In this document: piece after piece, positions 50,103 to 58,849 of the stretch
Layout: each line of letters opens with the position of its first letter
Numbering within the stretch: position 1 is the first letter of the stretch
Assembly (NCBI GenBank): GCA_016098155.1
Contig: JAAAJB010000163.1
Coordinates: 1 to 58,849, forward strand
From: Actinomortierella ambigua
Taxonomy: Eukaryota; Mortierellomycota; Mortierellomycetes; Mortierellales; Mortierellaceae
DNA length: 58,849 bases
Direction: 5' to 3'
Translations under genes and position numbers: made by a program
Notes under the pieces: model-generated
The model's database searches: none
What the model was told of the DNA's origin: nothing
What the model saw: only the letters and a program-made list of their open reading frames with translations

Positions 50103-50285
50103 CAGCAGCAGCAACAACAGCAACAACAACAAGGTGATGAGAAGAATGGATCAGTAACGGCCATTGAGATTGAACCCTTTGAGAACGTCGAGCTCAAGGC
50201 GATTGTTGCCCGGACAGTAGGACTGGAGCTTCCTGCTCACTCGACTGATGGCATCCGGAATGGCTGGCTAACACGCCCCTGTTGA
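47515..50285 (+). CDS. Ectonucleotide pyrophosphatase/phosphodiesterase (ENPP/NPP family)
   Basis: Exons are 47515-47745, 48146-48443, 48552-48754, 48885-49130 and 49557-50285, giving 568 aa. The enzyme hydrolyses nucleotide phosphodiester or pyrophosphate bonds using two zinc ions. A single membrane segment (about 89-103, ITLGILGFLFYYFLL) after a basic cytosolic N-terminus makes it a type II membrane protein with the catalytic domain in the lumen or outside. Metal and catalytic residues are in place: Asp158 (LLSFDGLRADY), nucleophile Thr194 (PTLTFPNH), Asp314 and His318 (SEVDTVGHNHGP), Asp361 and His362 (VSDHGMAHV), and His468 (GVHGWDN). A Gln run of about 25 residues (50070-50130) sits after the last metal site. 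It resembles yeast Npp1/Npp2 for polyphosphate and nucleotide scavenging; the substrate is not certain. Confidence 0.93.
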
Positions 50286-51981
50286 ACGAATAGAGAGTGG
50301 TAGAAGTAGCACCCTATCACCACCTGCTGCTGCACTGCCTCTCGCACCCCAAGAACAGAGTAGGAAATGCCGAAAAAGCCATGAAATAATAGAAAAGCAA
50401 GTCCTTATCTATAGGGTCCCAGGAAGTGGCGATTACAAAAAAGAAGAGAGAGAAAAATAGTCATCGTGTCGTTTTCGGCGCCTGAAATTTTAAATGCATG
50501 AGGGGGGTACTTTGTTTCTGACAACAACAGGAGCAGGCTGTGAAAGGGGGAGAGAGAGAGGGGGGGAATGTAATGTCGAACCACCTGAAGCACCGATTCG
50601 CCGCTGAGAACCAACGGCTAAGAGATGATCCATCCTCTCTTCGATCCCGTACCTGGGAGAGAAAGAGAGAGAGAGAGGGAAAGAGAGAGAGAGATAGACA
50701 CACACACACACGGAGAGAGAGTGGTAGACTAGCTAGCATGGAGACTCCCCGTTGTGAGTCCTGATGGATGGTTGAAACGCCCTATAATAAATATTAGAAT
50801 AATATTGTTTATATAGTTTATGGCAAGGTTTGGCCCGCCCCTGATGTCACCGAGTGTTTTGGGCGACCATCGAACATTTGGGATTGCTGCCCAACCAACA
50901 CACCACATGAAAACAAGAACGGCGTTTGATAAAAAGAAAAATACAAGTCCGTGGGCAAAGTGAGAGAGAAGGAGATATAGGCGGTGATCAAACAAACAAG
51001 AGAGAAAACAGGAAAACTCTTCCCTGTCTCTCCCCTTTCTCTTCTTTTTTCTTCTTTTTTCACGCAAACCACCACCACCACCAAGTACTGCTACTACCAC
51101 CACCAGTACTACTACTACTACCACCACCACCAGTACTACCCCACCACCACCACTCACCACCCTTCTTTGGGATTCCCTCCTCCTCCTTCTCCATTCCCTG
51201 TCTCCATTTCAGCCCATTGCTGATCAACCACCTCACACTTCTATTGAATAAGTCTTTGCTGATTGAATAGCACAGGTAAATATAGATATTTAAAGCATGA
51301 ATGCTGTTGACACACACACACATTTTACACACTATTACACAAACACTGGAGAGAATGACAGAGATGCGTGAGCACGCTATATATTATCCTCGGTGGCAGA
51401 CAAGTAGAGAGTCAGAGATGGCGAGGGGGAGGGGGTAGGAGAGAGTGAGAGAGAGAGGCCCTGGCTCTGTGTCTGTGTCCCCACCACCGTGTTTCTCTTC
51501 TCACTCCTTTCGACGAACCACGCGTTTGAGCAGGAGAAGAGAGGCAAGAAGAAAAAAAGGGAGGATGGATGGAGCAGGACGAGGAGGAGGAGGAAGAAGA
51601 AGAAGAAGAAGAGCATGTAAGAGTCCTGAGTGGGTGTGGATGATCCAATAGCAACCTCTACTCTTTGTCTGTATTCCTCCGATCTTCTTCGCTGCAGTCG
51701 TGTCTGCATGATCCTATCCCTCAAAAAACTGGGATTGTGTTTTTCTTCATTCTAACAGCCCTTTCACGCTTTTTTATTCCTTTTCCCTTTCTTCTCTTCT
51801 CCCTTTACTCGCCCCTCTTTCCCATTCTTCTCACCCTTTTACTCGCTTCCTTCCTTTTCTTCTTCATTATCCTCTTCTCCTTCATTCTCTCTCTCTCTCT
51901 GTCTGTCTGTCTGTCTCTCTCCTTCTCTCTGCCTCTCTTTAGACTCGACTTGACGACATACATACATAAATAAATACAACC
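50286..51981 (+). other. Intergenic: GUT2 promoter region
   Basis: No gene is supported. The stretch contains GA-rich repeats (50540-50730), CCA/CTA trinucleotide runs (51068-51160), and a CT-rich leader from 51760 to 51935 ending in CATACATAAATAAATACAAC just before the ATG. Confidence 0.5.
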
Positions 51982-53326
51982 ATGTGGCGCCGTGCTTCGA
52001 CAGTGGGTGCCAGGCACTCGACAAGAACCACCTCGACCTTCCGCAAGGCTGCCTATGCTGCCGTGGCTGGCTCGGGCTCGCTGGCCCTTGCCTCGTACTA
52101 CTACAACAAGAAGCAGGAGGACTCGATCGTCTACCTTGAGCCCCCAGTCTCGAATCGTGACCCTACCCGCCCTCACGCCTTCTGGGCACCACCCTCGCGC
52201 GAGGACATGCTGAAGATGCTCGAGCACGGACCAGGATCCATCATTGCCAACAAGGAGGACAAGGCATTGCCCGAAGGTGGTGCCTCTGGATCCCAAAAGT
52301 CGACCACCCCTGCCTCGCCCTCACCCTCGGCCACCAATCAGGACGATGCTGAGGAGTTTGATCTGCTGATCATTGGAGGTGGTGCCACCGGTGCGGGCTG
52401 TGCCGTCGATGCCGCCACCCGTGGACTCAAGGTCGCCATGGTTGAGCGCGACGACTTTTCTTCAGGCAGGTTTTGAACGTCCTGTTTCTGATTCATTATC
52501 ATTTCGACCCTCCCATTCATCTGACGGCAGGCGGAACAGTGGGACAACATTGGACACACACTCTCTCTCACATGCAGCAAGAACAAGGGAACAGCAGCAG
52601 CAGCAACCTTTTTTCTTTCTTGAGCGGGAACACAAACAATGGGAGGACCTCACCAGCACTCTTCCACTGTACAAAAAAAAAAGAAAAGGTTCCCAGGTCG
52701 TCGTGGAGGGAAAAAAATAGGACCGCCATGGAATTATTGTTGACAACGCTGAATCATATGAAACCCAATCGACAAAACACAGCAGTCCCTTCTATTTCGC
52801 AACTCTGTGTGTGAATGTGTGTTTTCTTTCGTGGCACCCAGTCACCCCCGCTCCCCCTCTTTTTCTCGCGAACTAACACACAAAATGTCCAACAAACAAA
52901 ACAGGCACATCCTCACGCTCCACAAAGCTGGTCCATGGTGGTGTTCGCTACCTGGAGAAGGCCTTCCGCGAGCTCGACTATGAGCAGTACAAGCTGGTCG
53001 TGGAGGCCCTGAACGAACGCGCAAATTTCCTCAAGATTGCCCCCTACCTCAGCTACCAGTTGCCCATCATGTTGCCCATCTACAAGTATGTCTCTCGTTC
53101 CTCTTTTTTTTTACTCATCTCTTCTTTTTTCATCTCTGTCTTTTTCTCTCTCTTTCTCTCTCTCAATCACTCTTGCGCATCTCTATGATGCTCACAGCTC
53201 GGTTGTGAAGAGCTTTTTTCCTTTTTATATGGTCCCTTTTGTTTCGTTTCGCTTCCTTTGGAAAGCAATAGATGATGCATCCATGGTCATTATGGTTCTC
53301 TCCTCCCTTCCTGTGCTCACCCTCGG

Positions 53327-53367
<41 letters not shown>

Positions 53368-55193
53368 CTATGTCTAGGTGGTGGCAAGTGCCTTACTACT
53401 GGGTGGGCTCCAAGGCGTATGATCTGCTTGCTGGCCATCAGCGTCTCGAGAGCAGTTATTTCTTGACCAAGGGCAAGGCTCTGGAAGCCTTCCCGATGCT
53501 CAAGAATGACAAACTCGTCGGTGCCATGGTCTACTACGATGGCCAGCACAATGACTCGCGCATGAACGTTGTCCTTGGTCTGACAGCTGTCCAGTATGGC
53601 GCCGTCGTCGCCAACCACGTCGAGGTCGTCGAGCTGCACAAGGACGAGAACAAGAAGCTGTGTGGTGCCCGCTGCCGCGACGTCTTGACCGGCCGTGAGT
53701 TTGACGTCAAGGCCAAGGGCATTATCAACGCCACTGGACCCTTCACTGATGGCATCCGCAAGCTGGACGAGCCCTCGACCGAGACGATTGTCTCGCCTTC
53801 GGCCGGTGTCCACATCATCCTGCCCAACTACTACTCGCCCGGAAACATGGGTCTGCTGGATCCCGAGACGAGCGATGGTCGTGTCATCTTCTTCCTGCCC
53901 TGGCAGGGCAACACCATTGCAGGCACGACCGACTCTGCAACAGATGTGACGCCCAACCCTCGTGCCACCGAGGAGGAAATTGACTGGATCTTAGGTGAGG
54001 TCAAGAACTACCTCAACCCCGATGTCAAGGTCCGCCGTGGAGATGTCTTGGCTGCTTGGTCCGGCATCCGCCCCTTGGTGCGCGACCCTGCCGCAAAGTC
54101 GACGGAGGGTCTTGTGCGCAACCACATGATCAACGTCAGCAAGAGCGGCCTGTTGACCATTGCTGGTGGCAAGTGGACCACCTACCGCGCCATGGCCGAG
54201 GAGACGATCGACGAGGCTATCAAGCAGTTCAAGCTTCAGCCAATGCGTGGCTGCTCGACTGAGCGTGTCAAGTTGATTGGCTCGCACGGCTACACCCACA
54301 CCATGTTCATCCGCCTGATCCAGCAGTTTGGTCTTGAGACCGACACCGCCCAGCACCTGGCCAACAGCTACGGTGACCGTGCCTGGGCCGTGGCCTCGCT
54401 CGCCACGCCTACCGGTCTGAGATGGCCCGTCTTTGGCAAGCGGTTGTCGCCCCAGTACCCATACATTGAGGCCGAGGTCCGGTACGCCGTCCGCCGTGAG
54501 TTTGCCTGCACGGCCGTCGACGTCTTGGCGCGCCGCACGCGCCTGGCGTTCTTGAACGCCAGCGCGGCGCTGGAGGCCCTGCCATATGTGGTCGAAATCA
54601 TGTCGGAAGAGCTGCAGTGGGATGAGGCGCGCAAGCAGCAGGAAGTCGAGCAGGCGAAGCAGTTCTTGACCACGATGGGTATGCCCGTTCACCCGATCGC
54701 ATACCCGACCAATGTGCCCGATGCGGTCGCCGGCGTCCACGCGGAGCACGCTACTGAGCAGCAGCAGCCTGCCAAGGAGAACAGTTTCTGGCGCCGCGGA
54801 AAGTCGGCCGACGTTGCCGCTGGACCTGATTCATCGTTCTATTCGCGAGCACAGTTCAATCCGGAGGAGCTGGCCGAGTTCCACAAGGTGTTTGGAGAGC
54901 TGGACCGGGATGGAGATGGACACATTGATGGTCAGGACCTGGAGCAGGTGCTGAAGAATCTGGAGCTGGTGGTCGACGAGCGTGTGCTGAGCCATATCAT
55001 TGAGGAGGTGGATCTGGACAAGAACGGTGCCGTTGAGTTTAACGAGTTCCTTGAGGTCATGTCGGCCATCAAGGACCATGCCACGCACTCTGAATTCTCC
55101 AAGATCGTCAGCCTCGCAGAGAGCCACAAGAATCGTCAGGTCGATATTGGCATCAAGAAGAAGGTCACCGACCGCTCGGGTGGCGGTGTCTAA
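51982..55193 (+). CDS. gut2: Mitochondrial FAD-dependent glycerol-3-phosphate dehydrogenase with EF-hands
   Basis: Exons 51982-52465, 52905-53085 and 53378-55193 give 826 aa. The enzyme oxidises glycerol-3-phosphate to dihydroxyacetone phosphate on the outer face of the inner mitochondrial membrane and passes electrons to ubiquinone. An Arg/Ser/Thr-rich N-terminus with a short hydrophobic segment (about 25-42) fits mitochondrial targeting. The FAD-binding motif is [19 protein letters not shown] near residue 128, followed by [18 protein letters not shown] and the conserved [13 protein letters not shown]. Two EF-hand loops near the C-terminus ([12 protein letters not shown], about 730; [12 protein letters not shown], about 767) match animal GPD2 and are absent from yeast Gut2. 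Intron 1 has a GC donor. Intron 2 holds a long (CT)n run. Confidence 0.96.
52466..52904 (+). other. GC-AG intron in GUT2
   Basis: The donor is TTCAG|GCAGGT and the acceptor AAACAG. Splicing yields [15 protein letters not shown] in frame, the invariant FAD-enzyme motif. The GT two bases later would shift the frame. Confidence 0.85.
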
Positions 55194-56966
55194 AGCAATC
55201 ACGGATACAAACACCCCGCCCCACCCATTTGAGACGGATGACGACTGGGCCATTTGTCAGGAGTAGAGTGACGACGGAATAGATTATTTTTTTGTAGAAC
55301 AGTTTTGCATGTCTTTTTTTTTCCCTCCTCTTTCTTTCTAATGCACATATTTCATACCAAGTTTGAACCTGTGAACCCACTGCGCTAATGACTCGTCCGC
55401 TGAACAGTTTCTGGGATTGCGCAGACTTTCTGTTTTATCCGCTTTGTAACTCTGCATTCAACAAGTCGTGTAGTTTACTCTGGCAGCAAAAATTTTAAAA
55501 AAAAATGCAACACTTGGTTGCTGATAAAGCAAGAAGTAGGCAAGCCTTATATATCTCATAGTGACTTGAATTTAAATCACCTTGACAGGAAACTCTAGCC
55601 GCTACTTGGGGGACGGACAACCATACTTTAATTGAAAGGACATCCTACATCTATGCCGATGCTACGTTTGGTCACTTCCTCCGAGGTTTCTCCCCCTAGG
55701 AACAATCAGCGTGCTCAGGGGAAGCGAAGCGTTCGAGTCAGAATATATCAAAGTATTATAATTTGTGTTCTGTGGATTGTTGATATTCGCTAGACAGCTG
55801 CGCTCCGCCAAGAATGGAGAGGACCGCATCGTGGCCATAAAAATGTATGGCCTCGCTCCCAAGGCATCAGACAAACACGATAGTCTGCATGTTTGGTGCC
55901 GTCGCATTCCGCTGATAAAGACAAGGAGTAGGAGAGGGAGAGATAAAGCGCGACTGTGTTTGTGTAGACGACAAAAGCGGTCTTACGATACCCCGACTTT
56001 TCATTCGTAACTTGGAACCAAGAGACTTGAGTCTGCTCATCAGACCGCTCTCGGAGGAGTGCGATTGGTCTCGGGAATCTTGAGTGAAGAAAAATACATG
56101 TAACCAACAATCACCCTCCTTTACTCAAGGATAAAAACCAAGGGTCATAACACAGAGAAGGAACATAACAATTAGGCACGAAAGGCTAGTATGATTGAAG
56201 TTGCTAAGCATTTATAGCGCAGGTGCAGACTCAGTTGTGCATCACGCGTGTATGTGTGTGTAGAATATATGATTGACAATGTGTATATGAGCAAGTGTGT
56301 TGCAATCTTGTTCGCCGTAGAGGGTTCAGTGTGAAAGACTTTGACTTTGCTTGCTTGGTGGCTCGTTATGAAGACACTGGGACAGGGATAGGTGGTGTGA
56401 GTGGCGCCGGTCATGCCCTCTGATGCAATGTGGATTGGGACAATGGCTGTGGTGGCCTTACGAGTTCTGTTTGTGCGTGATATTTGGGCATGACCTTGGC
56501 TGGGAACCGAAAGGTGGTGGGGAGATCTGGAGAAGGAGGAGGCCTTGATTTGGGCCAGCAGGGAACTAAACGAGAAGCGAAGGGATAAGAGCAGGAACAA
56601 ATGGTAAGTCATCCCATGCCTTCACTTGCACATCTGACCAAGCCAGGTCAGTCATGAGCTCGCACCGTACCTTTGGACCTCCCTGGGTTATGGCTACCAC
56701 CTTCGTTCTTGGGGACCGTTCTTTGTGATGGGTTGTGGGTAATCTTGCTTTGTGTCGTGTAGTGGAGAATTGTTCTAACAGGAATGTAATAGAAGAAGAA
56801 GAGGTGAGTAATTTCAGCCAAGGATCACCTCAATATGTCGCCTCTCAACACCCACAGTCCATACAGTATCAAAAAAATGTACCAAGAGCCGTACCTTATG
56901 TACTAGATGATCTACGAGAATGCTCCCTTGGTCGAATCTGAAAGTGTCGAGCCAGCGACAGTGAGC

Positions 56967-56969
<3 letters not shown>

Positions 56970-57005
<36 letters not shown>
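56970..57005. repeat. (AG)n microsatellite
   Basis: About 18 uninterrupted AG units. Confidence 0.9.
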
Positions 57006-57010
<5 letters not shown>

Positions 57011-58018
57011 TTTCTTGACCTGATCTACTCTTCCCACCCCCCTAAAGCCTCTCCCGCTTTTGTATGCATGCCTTGACTCCCGACAACTGCATAGTTCAGT
57101 AGTACGATAGCGAGGTACTTGGCAAACTTGGGAACAGAAGACATGGAACTCTCTACAGCACAGTCATCTGGTGGGTTATTATCTTGGCACTCTGTTGGTA
57201 CCGAGCAAGCCTTATCCGTACATCATACACTTGATCTTTATGTTTCTCGGTGTGTTCCCAATAGAAGTCGATGACTCAAGAGGAGTTATCGTCCTCGTCA
57301 TCTACCCAAGTGGTCTCGTTGTCAGCCTTGCTCATGTCATCCGGCTCTGTCGTGGGGACTGCAACTACAATAGCCTGGGTGTTGTGGAACGGTGGTGTAG
57401 GGGCCTCAACCTTCAAGAGCTCGAGTCCGCTGTTTAGCAGCCGAAAGGTTTGAGGTTGACTTGCCTTCTTTACGCATCTCAAGAACTTCACGTGCGAGCT
57501 TTTTTTATTTTGTTTTATTATTCAAATCGTACCAGCCCGATCATTTATGGCGCTTGGTAGAGTTATTATTGTAATCGAGTGGCACTGAGGAGACTTGTGA
57601 ATGTACAGTTCCACCTGCCTATGCTTTGAAGGGACATATGTATGGATGCAGGAATGGGTTGGTCTGGGTGGGGGGATGACTGGGATTGGCATGTTGTGTG
57701 GATGGTATGTAAGAGGGCAGGCTATCACTTCAGTGACGGAAGAGTTGATGACTAGGCATGTGTGGTGTGTGTGGTAGGGTGGTTGTTTCGTGTGTGTGGT
57801 GTAGAGGGTGTAGTTTGATGTATAGGTTGACTGGGGTTGACAAAAGAGCCACCAGAGAAGAGAGACGCCGGCCATGGTTGCCCATTCGATATTTGCTTGA
57901 TAGGCTCAAGGGCTATTGGTGTGGATGAATGAGCTATTGAAGGGGAAAGCATAGGAAAAAAAATAGTTGGCAACCTGGGATCCACAATGTCATCCACCAT
58001 GTACTCCATGCGTCACTC

Positions 58019-58501
58019 TCATAATGGATCACACGTACCATTCCTGGCAACGATGGTAGCTTGTAGTGTTATGGACCGGGCCATCGATGCTTGATGATTG
58101 ATGTTGCTGCAAGTATTATAGAGAGTAGCTATTCCGAGATGAAAGCGCGAGAGGTTGCATAGAATTTCAGCACGTTGAGAGCCACACAGCCACGCCACAT
58201 GTGCTTTTGACACAATATTGGAGGTCTTGCTTACCATTGCATCCGTGGCCACGGAGCATTGTAGGCCGAGCCTGGGACACGCATGTCGCCTTGCGGAGAT
58301 AATTCGTTGGATGTTATTGGCGACAGAGACGTGTGGGAGAGGAAGGAGCTGGTAGGCAGCATGATTCATTGCCGCTAGAGTGGTGGGGCATCCTATTGCA
58401 ACACCGACAAGAACCATAAGTGTGTGCGCATTGGTTTCTTTGCTGTCTCCAAGTTCGTTGATGCCAACTATCCGCGTGTCCTTGTCAAAGTTACTTACCA
58501 T
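58019..58501 (-). CDS. Hypothetical open frame of 160 codons
   Basis: Continuous minus-strand frame starting MVSNFDKDTRIVGINELGD, without low complexity and with a mildly hydrophobic middle (LMVLVGVAIGCP). No motif, signal peptide or partner exon is recognised. A GTACGT donor-like site lies at the 3' end, just before the stop, so it could be an exon of a longer gene. It may equally be a chance frame. Confidence 0.22.
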   Translation of the reverse strand: MVSNFDKDTRIVGINELGDSKETNAHTLMVLVGVAIGCPTTLAAMNHAAYQLLPLPHVSVANNIQRIISARRHACPRLGLQCSVATDAMVSKTSNIVSKAHVAWLCGSQRAEILCNLSRFHLGIATLYNTCSNINHQASMARSITLQATIVARNGTCDPL

Positions 58502-58517
58502 TTGATCCTCTTGCTTG

Positions 58518-58849
58518 TCATTTCAAGGCTCGACTCCCAAAGTTATCTGGGTTGGTAACGACTTCTTCTTCACCTTCTTCACCTTCTTCACCTTCGTCAC
58601 CTTCTTCACCTCCTTCACCTCCTTCACCTCCTTCACCTCCTTCACCTCCTTCACCTCTTCTTCTTCTTCTTCTTCTTCTGTTTTTTTCTTCTTTTTTTTT
58701 CTTTTTTTTTCTTGTTTTCTTTTTTTCTTTTTTCTTTTTTCTTTTTTCTTTTTTCTTTTTCTTTTTCTTTTTTCTTTTTCTTTTTCTTTTTCTTTTTTTC
58801 TTTTTTTCTTTTTTTCTTTTTTTCTTTTTTTCTTTTTTTCTTTTTTTCT
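58518..58849. repeat. 9-bp tandem repeat then polypyrimidine tract at the window edge
   Basis: From about 58565 to 58660, 9-bp units (CTTCTTCAC and CTCCTTCAC) run head to tail, followed by (CTT)n and then (CTTTTT)n to (CTTTTTTT)n until the last base. On the minus strand one frame reads as a Gly-Glu-Glu repeat followed by VVTNPDNFGSRALK and a stop at 58518. This could be the C-terminus of a gene lying outside the window. The purine strand has no stop in any frame, so openness alone is not evidence. Confidence 0.6.

Larger units (their letters stand above)
55194..58517. other. Right-hand gene-poor region
   Basis: No family is recognised. Minus-strand open frames at 56172-56612 (Ser/Thr-rich), 57276-57491 (ends TTWVDDEDDNSS), 57752-58009 and 58019-58501 look mildly protein-like and could be exons of one decayed or fast-evolving minus-strand gene. 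I could not close a model. An A-box/B-box-like pair lies near 55340-55410 (minus strand) but with the wrong spacing for a tRNA. An (AG)n microsatellite is at 56970-57005. Confidence 0.35.

Noticed and set aside
53991..54749. 252-codon minus-strand open frame
   Set aside because: Antisense shadow of the GUT2 last exon.
55340..55410. tRNA-like A box (TTAGCGCAGTGG) and B box (GGTTCAAACTT) on the minus strand
   Set aside because: The boxes are only about 10 bases apart, and no anticodon arm or acceptor stem can be folded; at most a fossil.

Overview
The window is nuclear DNA from a filamentous fungus of an early-diverging lineage. Genes have many short spliceosomal introns, UTRs and introns carry long CT/AG tracts, and several proteins contain runs of Gln, Asn, Ser, Thr or Lys-Asp. 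The gene content (NELF-A, twinfilin, MLH1, RPN11, eIF5, a mitochondrial glycerol-3-phosphate dehydrogenase with EF-hands) fits Mucoromycota, most likely Mortierellomycotina. That placement is inference from gene style, not a tree. There is no operon structure; neighbours are divergent, convergent or tandem single-copy eukaryotic genes.

Layout. A perfect 42-bp hairpin sits at the left edge (1-125). Next come a VWA-domain gene (542-4988, +), a decayed XPG-like nuclease with a TnpB/Fanzor-like zinc ribbon (5286-6800, -), and a palindromic rearrangement containing N-terminal pieces of the same family (6838-7538). Then twinfilin (8457-11132, +) and the mitochondrial succinate/fumarate carrier (12943-15674, +). 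From 15.7 to 25.1 kb is a gene-poor tract with one plausible two-exon small gene, gene debris, microsatellites and direct repeats. From 25.2 to 55.2 kb is a dense housekeeping block: PITH-domain protein (-), CMC2 (+), NELF-A (-), GIY-YIG protein (+), MLH1 (-), RPN11 (-), eIF5 (+), F-box/WD40 protein (-), a large disordered protein (-), an ENPP-type phosphodiesterase (+) and mitochondrial glycerol-3-phosphate dehydrogenase (+). The right end (55.2-58.8 kb) has only weak ORFs and ends in a polypyrimidine tract.

The genes do not form one pathway. Divergent pairs share short promoters: PITHD1/CMC2 (a palindrome of two CCAAT boxes), NELF-A/GIY-YIG, RPN11/eIF5 (an E-box and a GGTGGC inverted repeat) and the disordered protein/ENPP. 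CMC2, the carrier and glycerol-3-phosphate dehydrogenase are all mitochondrial.

All exon models were built by hand from splice signals, reading-frame continuity and family conservation. Every multi-exon model listed closes in frame, but none has transcript support. The most unusual points are a NELF-A orthologue in a fungus, three GC-AG introns among 46 modelled in conserved genes, a twinfilin start codon split by an intron plus a long acidic insert inside its second ADF-H domain, and the XPG plus TnpB-like zinc-ribbon relic beside a palindrome.
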